The notes: generated by a model from the letters alone, not told the origin. DNA of 11,172 nt from Erythrobacter donghaensis (GCF_001557325.1 NZ_LSJS01000101.1:1-11172), one strand, 5' to 3'; numbered from the stretch's first letter, positions 1-6,879 are shown. Numbers and translations are program-made.

Positions 1-225
1 CTAAAGAGCGCTCGCTACCTACCCGCGCAAGGCGGCCCCCGCCGGATGGATACCATTCGAGACAGAAGACCGTCAGAACTAACGATCGATTTGTAACCCT
101 TCTTAGCCGGAAATCGCCTCGCGTGCTCAATCCCGTTCATAGTTTATGAACGGACGAAATCTTCCGATCGACGTGCGGGTCACCAGCAGCGGCAAGGCTG
201 AACCCAATGACGAAGATTAAGGCCT
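1..225. other. Gene-poor left flank
   Basis: No convincing gene is seen here. Two plus-strand frames are open from the window edge: one to a stop at 94-96 (about 31 codons) and one to about 149 (about 48 codons). Either could be the tail of a gene lying to the left, but neither has recognisable content. The stretch is the 3' flank of the rmuC-like gene and contains the palindrome listed at 133-153. Confidence 0.5.
133..153. repeat. Perfect palindrome, 9-bp arms, 3-bp spacer
   Basis: Arms CCGTTCATA (133-141) and TATGAACGG (145-153) are exact reverse complements around GTT. There is no T-run on either side, so an intrinsic terminator is not well supported. The short spacer and symmetric arms look more like a dimeric regulator's operator, perhaps for a gene to the left of the window. 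Its arms are unlike those of the repeats near the WYL gene. The symmetry is seen directly; the role is inference. Confidence 0.6.
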
Positions 226-1752
226 TCACTGTTCTTGTCCTTCCTCGTCTTCCTCGGCGGTGGGATTAATGAAATTCAGCCCCAAGGCCGCCTCCGGGCC
301 TTCCAGTGTTTCTACATCGCGGAGGCGACGGGAAACTGCACGGGTGCGTCGACCTGCTTCGTCCACTGTGCGTTTGGCAGTCTCGAGCTGTTTGCCGAGC
401 TTTTCCCAGACATCGCCGTACTTCGTAAACTCGGCCTTGGCCGCACCGAGCACCTGCCAGACTTCGCTGGAGCGCTTCTCGATGGCGAGAGTGCGGAATC
501 CCATCTGGAGACTGCTAAGTAGTGCCGAAAGCGTCGTTGGTCCCTGAACCATGACTCGGTGCCTCGTCTGCAGTTCGGCGACGAGCCCAGGGCGACGGAT
601 GACTTCGGCAAATAGTCCTTCGGTCGGAAGGTACATAATGGCGAAGTCCGTCGAGAACGGCGGATGGATATATTTGTCGCAGATTGCCTTGGCCTGAAGC
701 CTGATTGCACGCTCCAGAGCTGTCGCCGCCTTTTCGACCTCATCGACGAGGCCTCCCTCCTGCGAAGCGAGCAGACGATCATAATCCTCCTGCGGGAACT
801 TCGCATCGATTGGCAGCCACAAGGGGGCATCTTCCCCGGTCCGGCCGGGCAAACGAACCGCGAACTCGACAATCTCGCCGCTGTCGGGGCGGATACGAAC
901 GTTGCTCGCGAACTGGTCTCGCGTCAGCATGTCTTCCAGAAGCATGCCAAGCTGGACCTCACCCCAGCCACCCCGCGATTTGACATTGCTCAGGACACGC
1001 TTGAGGTCGCCCACACCGGTAGCAAGGTTCTGCATTTCGCCGAGACCCTGGTGGACCTTTTCGAGACGCTCGCTCACGAGCTGGAAGGATTCGCCCAACC
1101 GCTTCTCAAGCGTGCCTTGGAGCTTCTCGTCCACGGTCATCCGCATCTTCTCAAGCTTGTCAGCATTGTCGCTACGCAGTTTTTCGAGACCCACCTCTAG
1201 TGTCTGCCGGAGAGCATCTTGTCGCTTTTCATTGCTTTCGGTCAGCTGGCCAACCTTCCACGACACCGCCTCCAAAGCTTTGCGCTGCTCTTCGCGATTA
1301 TCCCTTTGGGCCTCCATGAGGCGCTCTGAGAGGGCGCGCATTGCCTCGTTGGTTTCACCGAGGCGTTGAGACTGGGTCTTGGCAAAGCCTTCTGAATGCC
1401 GCTTGATCGCCTCATCAAGCTTCTCGCGGCCATCTGAAGCTTCCTGCCGCATCGCGACAAGCTGATCATTCTGGGCTTTTCCGAAATCTGTCAGCCTGGT
1501 TTCCACGGCAAGAAAGCGGGCGCCGGTTGCATCGGTGTGGCCCGCGAACATGGTCCGCAGCTCTTCGCGCGCGAATCGTGATTCCTCGCGGAAAGTGTCA
1601 GGCAGCGATTTTGCGATCTGCTCGACTATCGCAATCCGGGTCAACAGCTCCTCCGGAATGCTGGCAGGGCGACTGACCTTGAACAAGATCACCCCCGCCA
1701 GCACAACCGTGGCGGCGGCCAGTCCAAGCATAACGAGATTCAACGATTCCAA
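226..1752 (-). CDS. rmuC: RmuC-family DNA recombination nuclease
   Basis: This 508-residue protein has the RmuC layout. A single N-terminal membrane segment lies at about residues 5-25, followed by a long charged coiled coil (about 55-245) and the RmuC domain (about 250-465). Visible family signatures are the NVKSRGGWGEVQLG block (256-269), VEFAVRLPG (295-303) and LPIDAKFPQEDY (313-324). E296, D316 and K318 fit a PD-(D/E)xK-like active site. The tail is acidic. In Escherichia coli RmuC limits recombination at short inverted repeats; its biochemistry is poorly known. The start is taken as TTG at 1752, with AGGAG about 9 nt upstream; the first in-frame ATG is 7 codons later. It is the last gene of the leftward run. 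Genomes usually also carry a core rmuC, so this may be an accessory copy, which the window cannot decide. Confidence 0.92.
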   Translation of the reverse strand: MESLNLVMLGLAAATVVLAGVILFKVSRPASIPEELLTRIAIVEQIAKSLPDTFREESRFAREELRTMFAGHTDATGARFLAVETRLTDFGKAQNDQLVAMRQEASDGREKLDEAIKRHSEGFAKTQSQRLGETNEAMRALSERLMEAQRDNREEQRKALEAVSWKVGQLTESNEKRQDALRQTLEVGLEKLRSDNADKLEKMRMTVDEKLQGTLEKRLGESFQLVSERLEKVHQGLGEMQNLATGVGDLKRVLSNVKSRGGWGEVQLGMLLEDMLTRDQFASNVRIRPDSGEIVEFAVRLPGRTGEDAPLWLPIDAKFPQEDYDRLLASQEGGLVDEVEKAATALERAIRLQAKAICDKYIHPPFSTDFAIMYLPTEGLFAEVIRRPGLVAELQTRHRVMVQGPTTLSALLSSLQMGFRTLAIEKRSSEVWQVLGAAKAEFTKYGDVWEKLGKQLETAKRTVDEAGRRTRAVSRRLRDVETLEGPEAALGLNFINPTAEEDEEGQEQ

Positions 1753-1761
1753 TTCCTGTCA

Positions 1762-1902
1762 CTCCTCAATCGCCCTGTCTCGCTGGCGCGCGAATACATC
1801 TATCAGTTTCCGAAGCGGGATAATGACGCTTGCAGGACTCACGCCGCTATCCTCGAATCCACCCAAGGCCTTGTATACGCGTTGGTTTCGAAGAATAGCA
1901 CT
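1762..1902 (-). other. Open frame of 47 codons between the ubiquitin-like gene and rmuC
   Basis: On the minus strand a frame offset from the ubiquitin-like gene is open from just after a stop at 1903-1905 to a TGA at 1759-1761. It reads NQRVYKALGG, then VIIPLRKLIDVFARQ, and ends RDRAIEE. Its last two codons (GAG GAG) lie within the rmuC Shine-Dalgarno, an arrangement typical of translational coupling. There is no ATG; only weak TTG or GTG starts exist. Possibilities are a small separate gene, a C-terminal extension of the ubiquitin-like protein reached by a -1 frame change near 1877-1882 (no classic slippery heptamer seen), the product of an old one-base deletion, or chance openness in GC-rich DNA. 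Function is unknown. Confidence 0.25.
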
Positions 1903-2099
1903 TCATCATCCGATAGCCTGATGAGCTGACGCGGCTGCAGCAGAATGCGCTCGCCGGCCCGAACCATGGCAAGATGGCTATCGGCCGGCCGGTTCGCCTT
2001 TTCCAGCAGGCGCGTGGTGTCGATCACATCGGCGTCGATCGCGAGCAGCTGCCCGTCAACGTCGACGATGTGCTTCATTCCGAGGTCCCAGTAAGCCAT
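1839..2099 (-). CDS. Single multiubiquitin-like (beta-grasp) small protein
   Basis: This 86-residue protein resembles one unit of the bacterial multiubiquitin family. It has a strand with VDVDG (12-16), an acidic DAD turn (22-24), a helix TTRLLEKANRPAD (28-40), then GERILL (49-54), QLIRL (58-62) and a closing strand EVLFFET (66-72). Family members often carry several copies and sit beside E1/E2/JAB enzymes. Here there is one copy, no visible conjugation enzyme, and no C-terminal Gly-Gly (it ends RIAA). The ATG at 2099 is chosen because AAGGAG lies 8 nt upstream. A longer TTG frame from 2150 overlaps the helicase gene and lacks such a site. The gene lies 47 bp after the helicase stop, and an operator-like repeat sits in front of it. 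The family call rests on pattern only; a different small beta-rich protein is possible. Confidence 0.6.
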   Translation of the reverse strand: MAYWDLGMKHIVDVDGQLLAIDADVIDTTRLLEKANRPADSHLAMVRAGERILLQPRQLIRLSDDEVLFFETNAYTRPWVDSRIAA

Positions 2100-2140
2100 C
2101 TGCGATGCTCCTTCTTTCAATGAGAGGAATATCGCAGGCG

Positions 2141-2161
2141 AGCACGTCAAAACCTGTCATG
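2141..2161. promoter_or_regulatory. Second copy of the WYL-region operator-like sequence
   Basis: This 21-bp stretch matches 5515-5535 at 19 of 21 positions, including an exact 14-mer CAAAACCTGTCATG at 2148-2161. One palindromic half is intact (TGTCATG); the other is degenerate (CACGTCA, 5 of 7). It overlaps the stop codon of the helicase gene and lies about 42 bp upstream of the ubiquitin-like start. That position would suit control of an internal promoter for the ubiquitin-like gene and rmuC. The sequence match is direct; regulator binding is inference. Confidence 0.5.
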
Positions 2162-5100
2162 TCCAAATTCATTGAGAAGGCACAGGACGTTCACCAGCGT
2201 CATATCCTCGACCGTCCGGCATGGCGTTTCGAGCAGCAGCGGACTCCCAATGACGATGGCTGCCGCCTGCGCCCGGGAGACCGCGACATTGATCCGGTTG
2301 AGCGAGAACAGAAATGCGAGGTCGCGTGGCATCTCCTCTCCGCTGGAAGTCGTCATCGACACCAGGCAGATCGGCGCTTCCTGCCCTTGGAACTTGTCGA
2401 CTGTCCCTACGGGCACACCCGGCGGCAGAGCCGCCCTCAGTGCATTGACCTGTGCATTATAGGGGGCGACGACGAGTATGTCCTTGTGGGCAATCACGCG
2501 ATCCTTACCGTTTCGGTCTCGATAGACCGAACCCACCATCGCTTCGATCTGGCTGCGGATGGCTGCAATCTCTTCGGGTGAGACCTGCGATCGACCTTTG
2601 TGGTCGACGGGTGCCAGACGTGCGCCAAGCAGGCTTTCACCGGTTGGGGAAACAAGCGTCTGGGCCGCGGCCGCCTCGTCACTAGCCAGACGGTCCTCAT
2701 AGACGGCTGCGGAAATGAACCGGCAGATCCCGGGATGCATGCGGCGGCTCTCCGGAAGGAAAATGCCGCGCTCGGGCGGAATGACCCGGTGCCCATCGAT
2801 CAGATATTCGAGGCAGGAAAGCCCGCTCTCCTCGGGATGGCTACCCTGAAGCGGCTGTGGAAGCTGCATTGGGTCGCCGACGAGGACGATGTTATGGGCG
2901 CAGCGGCCCATCGCGAGGATGTTGGCGAGCGAGACTTGTCCGGCCTCATCGACGAACAGGTAGTCGAATGCAGGCGCGTCATAGCGCGCGAAATGCCAGG
3001 CGGTGGAACCGACGACCTGTGCGGTCCCGATCTCGGGAGCATTGTTGTCGGTTACGGCAATGATCGCCGGATGATCGTCAGCATCCTCGGCATCGGAGAC
3101 CTTTTGGACGATGGAACAGGCGAGCCCTTGGTCTTCGGCCCTTTCCGCGACGGCCTTGAGAAGATTGCCGATCGCTTTGTGGCTGTTTGAGGCGACCGCA
3201 ACCCGCTTTCCCGTCCGCACGAGGTCGGCAATCGACAGGCCGCTGACATAGGTCTTTCCCGTCCCGGGGGGACCCTGAATGCCGAGGGTCGTCTGATCCA
3301 TGGCTGCGATCGCGCGGCTCGCAGCATTTGGAAGGTCATCACCCTCGCGGACGATCCCGTCTGGCCTCGGCCCATCGCTGAACACGGGAAGGGCTTTGGT
3401 CAGAAGATGCTCGAGGGCCGGAACGCGTCCCGTGTTGGCGATCATCTCGTCGATGACGGCCATCAGTGAATTGCGAAGCACATCGTTCCGGATTGGCTTG
3501 GGCGGGAGAAGATCGAGCCTGTCGGGGAGGGGCCCCTTGGCGTGGGAGCGGCGCAGAACCAGCGTGCGGTCGTCATGATTGATCGATTGAAGCTGCACGT
3601 CTTCCGGCATGGCAGCGGGCTTGATGCAAGGGGCTTTGCCCGCCCGAAGCTTGGTGTCCTGCTCGGGAAAGCGGTAGGTCCGCTCCGAGGATTTGGTGGT
3701 CACTTGAACCGGTGCGTCGATGGCCTCGAGACCCTGAAGGCAGTCGAGGTCGTCGAGCAGTTCTTCGCTTTCCTGCGCGAGCCGGTCGAAGATCGCCCAA
3801 TAAGCGGGCTTGTCCTCACGCTTGTGAAACTGGCTCAGGTCGAGCAGCAGTGTAGCGACCTGTTCGCCGAGACGCGCGCGCACGGGTTCGAGCCGCTGCC
3901 GAAGGGCTTCGAGCTCGGCATCCTCTGCCTCGACATTCGAGAGCGTCCCATTGGCTGGCACATCGCCGAGGACTGGCCACGGCGTGTCCCCAGGCCGCAC
4001 ATCTCTGATCAGCCAATCCCGGAGCAGCTGCGTCGAGATGCAGTCGGTTCGGTTGTAGTCATGGATCTCGTCGAGGAGGCGCTGCTCACCGGTCTGCCGC
4101 CACTGCTCATAGAAGACGACACTGGCACCCGCCGTGGCAACGTCTGCGGCGCGCTTCTCCATGTAGAAGGCTTCGAGATCCTTGATCGAATAGCCTTTCT
4201 CGGACGCGATTAGACCGCCACCGACGACCTTGAAGAGATCCACGAACCTCTGCTCGCGCTGCAGCTGGTCCATCGCCGCCTCACCGGTGCGGTGCGCCGC
4301 GGTCAGGCGCCTGAGGGCTGCGATCTCGTAATTGGCATAGTGATAGATATGGGCCTTTGGATATTGTCGCATGCGCTTGACGAGAAAGGTGAGAAGGTCG
4401 CGCATCGCTCGCCCTTCCTCGTCGCGATCATGCGCCCAGAAAGCCCGGAACTGCCATTCGCCGTCCTCCATGAACCAGACGCCATGGAGATATTCGAGGC
4501 CTCCGGGAAAGTATGGGTCGCCTTCAATGTCGTAGAACACGTCGCCTTCCGCCGGTTCAGGCAAAAGACCGAAGCCCTTGCCCGGTTCAGGCTCGCGGAG
4601 CTCAAAGGAAGGACCTCCGCCCGCGCGCCGGGCCGTCTGCAGTCTGGCTTGCGCCACAAGCTTGCGCTGCGTCTCGGCTGCCATTTTCGGGACACGTTCC
4701 GTCCTCCTGGCAAGCGCCGCCATGGTATCAACTCCGGCTGCCTCGAGTTTCTGGCGCTGGCTGCGGGTTATGCCTGCGACAAGGGCAAGGCTGTCGTCCT
4801 GCTCCCACTGCGCATTGCAATGATCGCTCCACCGGCACAGGCCACAGGCGGCGTTGGGCTCGGCGCGGGTTGCCGGGCGTTCGGCCACAAACCCTTCAAG
4901 CATCGAGCGCGCATGCCGCGCGTAGGCGGAGACATCGGCCAGACGAACCGTGTAGCGGCTACCGTCTCCCAGCTGGAGATGTGCCGCCTCAGGAGCCAGA
5001 CCCTGCACCTTCGCGAGGAGATCGCTGTAAAGGCACAGCTGCAGCACATGCTTGGGATCCGGCTTGCGCTTGAGCTTGGTATCGACAACTTCGTAGGACC

Positions 5101-5482
5101 AGTCCCCGAGCGCAGACGGGCGTTCAACTCGCTCCAGGAAGTCGGTGTAGCCGCCCCACGCTCCGTCCAGTAGAGCACCTTGGAAGATGATGTCTGCCCC
5201 CTGGGCCATGGCCGCGTGAGTCAGCTCAACCGATTGTTCGAGGGAAAGCCCATCCTTGGGGATCTCGGTAATGGACCGACCTTCAGCGCGAAGCTGTTCC
5301 AGAAAGGCCAGCTCGTGCTCATCGCCCTGCTGCTGCAGGAGCAATGCTTCAGCACTGTCTTCCCTTAGAGCGATGTCACCTTGTTCAATCAACCGCAGAT
5401 CAAGGAACGTCGCGTGGCGGCACCCCTTGAAGCGCATCAGGTCCGAGGCCGAGAAGCGGAAATTTCCTTCGATAAATCGCAT
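2147..5482 (-). CDS. TM0106-like Cas4/RecB nuclease, RNase H-like exonuclease and SF1 helicase fusion
   Basis: The 1111 residues carry three catalytic modules. An N-terminal RecB/Cas4-like nuclease (about 1-230) shows YTDF (D114), VVDTK (D134, K136) and QLCLY (Q148, Y152). Cysteines C21, C213, C216 and C222 are spaced like the Cas4/AddB iron-sulphur cluster. An RNase H-like (YprB/RNase_H_2-type) module (about 310-495) has FYDIEGD (D318, E320) and YNRTD (D480). A DNA2/UPF1-like SF1 helicase (about 715-1095) has Walker A GPPGTGKT (737-744), DEAG (845-848), LVGDPMQLP (867-875), KFQGQE (1030-1035) and NRINVAVSRAQ (1062-1072). It probably unwinds and degrades nucleic acid; the substrate is unknown. 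The ATG at 5482 has AAGGAG 6 nt upstream, within an inverted repeat. The gene is divergent from a WYL regulator and leads the ubiquitin-like and rmuC genes. All key residues look intact. Confidence 0.9.
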   Translation of the reverse strand: MRFIEGNFRFSASDLMRFKGCRHATFLDLRLIEQGDIALREDSAEALLLQQQGDEHELAFLEQLRAEGRSITEIPKDGLSLEQSVELTHAAMAQGADIIFQGALLDGAWGGYTDFLERVERPSALGDWSYEVVDTKLKRKPDPKHVLQLCLYSDLLAKVQGLAPEAAHLQLGDGSRYTVRLADVSAYARHARSMLEGFVAERPATRAEPNAACGLCRWSDHCNAQWEQDDSLALVAGITRSQRQKLEAAGVDTMAALARRTERVPKMAAETQRKLVAQARLQTARRAGGGPSFELREPEPGKGFGLLPEPAEGDVFYDIEGDPYFPGGLEYLHGVWFMEDGEWQFRAFWAHDRDEEGRAMRDLLTFLVKRMRQYPKAHIYHYANYEIAALRRLTAAHRTGEAAMDQLQREQRFVDLFKVVGGGLIASEKGYSIKDLEAFYMEKRAADVATAGASVVFYEQWRQTGEQRLLDEIHDYNRTDCISTQLLRDWLIRDVRPGDTPWPVLGDVPANGTLSNVEAEDAELEALRQRLEPVRARLGEQVATLLLDLSQFHKREDKPAYWAIFDRLAQESEELLDDLDCLQGLEAIDAPVQVTTKSSERTYRFPEQDTKLRAGKAPCIKPAAMPEDVQLQSINHDDRTLVLRRSHAKGPLPDRLDLLPPKPIRNDVLRNSLMAVIDEMIANTGRVPALEHLLTKALPVFSDGPRPDGIVREGDDLPNAASRAIAAMDQTTLGIQGPPGTGKTYVSGLSIADLVRTGKRVAVASNSHKAIGNLLKAVAERAEDQGLACSIVQKVSDAEDADDHPAIIAVTDNNAPEIGTAQVVGSTAWHFARYDAPAFDYLFVDEAGQVSLANILAMGRCAHNIVLVGDPMQLPQPLQGSHPEESGLSCLEYLIDGHRVIPPERGIFLPESRRMHPGICRFISAAVYEDRLASDEAAAAQTLVSPTGESLLGARLAPVDHKGRSQVSPEEIAAIRSQIEAMVGSVYRDRNGKDRVIAHKDILVVAPYNAQVNALRAALPPGVPVGTVDKFQGQEAPICLVSMTTSSGEEMPRDLAFLFSLNRINVAVSRAQAAAIVIGSPLLLETPCRTVEDMTLVNVLCLLNEFGHDRF

Positions 5483-5508
5483 GCATAGCTCCTTACCATA
5501 AGCTATGC
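5483..5508 (-). promoter_or_regulatory. Inverted repeat enclosing the helicase ribosome-binding site
   Basis: GCATAGCT (5483-5490) and AGCTATGC (5501-5508) are exact reverse complements separated by 10 bp. The repeat abuts the helicase start codon. In the leftward transcript it would form an 8-bp stem whose loop and 3' arm contain the Shine-Dalgarno AAGGAG (5494-5489). It could act as a DNA operator, as an RNA hairpin limiting ribosome access, or both. The symmetry is certain; the role is inference. Confidence 0.65.
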
Positions 5509-5516
5509 CCGTTCAG

Positions 5517-5535
5517 CATGACAAAACCTGTCATG
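5517..5535. promoter_or_regulatory. Perfect operator-like palindrome in the divergent promoter region
   Basis: CATGACA (5517-5523) and TGTCATG (5529-5535) are perfect 7-bp arms around AAACC. The right edge touches GGAG (5535-5538), the Shine-Dalgarno of the WYL gene, 7 nt before its ATG. The position fits autoregulation of the WYL gene and repression or activation of the divergent helicase run. A copy at 2141-2161 supports a specific binding sequence. Binding by the WYL protein is inferred from its position and from other WYL regulators. Confidence 0.65.
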
Positions 5536-5546
5536 GAGATTCTGAA
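5518..5546 (-). promoter_or_regulatory. Weak candidate promoter for the helicase run
   Basis: On the minus strand TTCAGA (5546-5541) and TGTCAT (5523-5518) are separated by 17 bp, each matching 4 of 6 sigma-70 consensus bases. Initiation near 5511 would give a leader of about 30 nt containing the hairpin and Shine-Dalgarno. The -10 would lie inside the palindrome, so bound regulator would block it. Alphaproteobacterial promoters are often degenerate, so the evidence is thin. Confidence 0.25.
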
Positions 5547-6538
5547 TGTCATTCGCCAAGGCACAGGAGCTGTTGAAACTCGCGATGATGGCGACGCGCC
5601 GCAGCGGCGTGTCGCTCGACGAGATCATGGAAGAATTCGGTTGCGTGTATCGGACCGCGCAAAGGATGACCGAGGCGCTTGAAGCGGCGTTTCCGCAGAC
5701 GGAAACCCAAGAGGGGGAAGATCGGAAAAAGCGTTGGCGTATGCCCGCTCGCCACGTCGCAGCTCTCCTGTCACCCTCCCCCGAAGAGTTGGCGGCACTA
5801 TCGAATGGGATTGCGCAGCTCGAACAGGCCGGCATGCTGCAGGAAGCGGCACTTGCAAGGAACCTCGATCGAAAGGTGAGGGCGCTTGTCCCGCCGGAAA
5901 AGGGCACACGTCTCGCCGTGGATGAGGAAGCGCTGCTTGAGGCGTTGGGCCACGCGGCCCGTCCCGGGCCAAGACCGGCCGCCAACCGTGACGTCGATAT
6001 GGCGATCTATGAAGCGCTGAAGGGTCCATTTCTGCTCCGCTTTCCCTATCGAAAGCGAGGCCAGACCAAGCCGGTCGAGCGGATCGTCGCGCCACACGGT
6101 TTGTTGCTCGGTGTTCGCCGCTATCTGGTCGCGAGAGACATCGCGAAGCCGACGTCCGCACCGCTGCAACACTTCCGCGTTGAGGAAATTGAGGCGGCCG
6201 AGGTGCTGGAGGAATCCTTCGAATTTGATCAGGATTTCGATATCCGCCGGCATGCCGAAAAGGGGTTCGGTTCGTTTGAGAATTCGACCGAGTATGGAGA
6301 TGTGGTCTGGCGCTTTTCGCCGGAGGCGGCAGCCCATGCCCGACGCTTCGTCTTTCATCCGACGCAGACCTTAGAGGATGAACCTGACGGCTCTCTGCTG
6401 GTACGGTTCAAAGCGTCCGGCCTGCTCGAGATGTGCTGGCACCTCTACGCTTGGGGGACGGCGGTCGAAGTTCTTCAACCCGAACGGTTGCGCGACATGG
6501 TGCATCAAAGTCGGCGCCGCTTCGATGCTTTGCCTTGA
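5546..6538 (+). CDS. HTH-WYL domain transcriptional regulator
   Basis: This 330-residue protein has an N-terminal winged-helix/HTH region (about 5-48, with GVSLDEIMEEFGCVYRTAQR) and a linker helix region. The WYL domain spans about 150-220, where RRYLVAR (191-197) stands in the place of the family's WYL motif and PYRKRG (167-172) forms its basic strand. A C-terminal WCX-like part covers about 245-325. WYL regulators are ligand-sensing; BrxR and CapW control phage-defence operons, and some sense nucleic acid or nucleotides. The ATG at 5546 has GGAG 7 nt upstream. The gene diverges from the nuclease/helicase across 63 bp that holds two dyad repeats, so it very likely controls that run and itself. 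The inducing ligand is unknown. It is convergent with the ParB-like operon, separated by hairpins. Confidence 0.88.
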   Translation: MSFAKAQELLKLAMMATRRSGVSLDEIMEEFGCVYRTAQRMTEALEAAFPQTETQEGEDRKKRWRMPARHVAALLSPSPEELAALSNGIAQLEQAGMLQEAALARNLDRKVRALVPPEKGTRLAVDEEALLEALGHAARPGPRPAANRDVDMAIYEALKGPFLLRFPYRKRGQTKPVERIVAPHGLLLGVRRYLVARDIAKPTSAPLQHFRVEEIEAAEVLEESFEFDQDFDIRRHAEKGFGSFENSTEYGDVVWRFSPEAAAHARRFVFHPTQTLEDEPDGSLLVRFKASGLLEMCWHLYAWGTAVEVLQPERLRDMVHQSRRRFDALP

Positions 6539-6712
6539 GCATATTTGACGCGTCGGGGACCAATCAGACAGCCTGCGGCAGCTCAGCTTGGCTTTCGTTA
6601 GCCCAATATTACACACATAACTCGGTACGAGGGCGCGAACCCCATCACGTCACTCAATCAAATCCGATTTAGTGCGTTGAGATAATATACTTTCTTTCAA
6701 TGATCTATTCGT

Positions 6713-6755
6713 TGAAAAGTGTGCCGGACATGACGCGAGCCCGGCACACTTTTCA
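6713..6755. terminator. Strong bidirectional terminator-like hairpin
   Basis: AAAAGTGTGCCGG (6715-6727) and CCGGCACACTTTT (6741-6753) are exact reverse complements. Two further pairs extend the arms to 15 bp around a 13-nt loop. The GC core flanked by an A-run on one side and a T-run on the other suits termination of both the rightward WYL transcript and the leftward ParB-like operon. A recombination site for the nearby serine recombinase is a less likely alternative. Confidence 0.6.
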
Positions 6756-6757
6756 GA

Positions 6758-6773
6758 AAGCCCTATCGGGCTT
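6758..6773 (-). terminator. Short hairpin following the ParB-like operon
   Basis: AAGCCC (6758-6763) and GGGCTT (6768-6773) flank TATC. Read leftward, the stem is followed by TTTCT, giving a small intrinsic-terminator-like structure about 107 bp after the RepB-like stop and just ahead of the larger hairpin. Confidence 0.4.
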
Positions 6774-6879
6774 GTGGCGGGCTTCGTGCGGGTTCGCCGC
6801 CATTCCCGCCGCCGCGCTTGATCCGCCCCACCGTGCGGCGTCTCCCGCGGTCCCCGCGCTTATCGGGTCCGGGTCCCCA

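Larger units (their letters stand above)
6539..6879. other. Intergenic region between convergent genes
   Basis: About 340 bp without a recognised gene. The left half (to about 6712) is relatively AT-rich and shows no clear feature. The middle holds two hairpins (6713-6755 and 6758-6773). The right part (6774-6879) is very GC-rich. On the minus strand, directly after the RepB-like stop, it offers a seven-codon ATGATG frame and other short frames but nothing assignable. It may be the remnant of a gene lost from the end of the ParB-like operon. Confidence 0.45.

Noticed and set aside
1750..1762. TGACAGG next to the rmuC start as a third copy of the operator
   Set aside because: Only about 10 of 13 bases match and there is no dyad; the short word can occur by chance and overlaps the coupling signals.
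1853..1890. YKALGG in the extra frame as a remnant of a NodT/TolC-type efflux protein tail
   Set aside because: Only about six residues resemble that tail, and the following sequence does not fit.
2100..2150. Upstream TTG start giving the ubiquitin-like protein 17 extra residues
   Set aside because: The ATG at 2099 has a strong AAGGAG at good spacing; the TTG has none and overlaps the helicase stop.
4292..5173. Long plus-strand open frame opposite the helicase N-terminus
   Set aside because: Antisense shadow of the conserved nuclease and RNase H-like modules; no domain seen.
5495..5524. Minus-strand TTGTCA and TATGGT, 18 bp apart, as a helicase promoter
   Set aside because: The start point would fall at about 5488, leaving the Shine-Dalgarno (5494-5489) outside the transcript.
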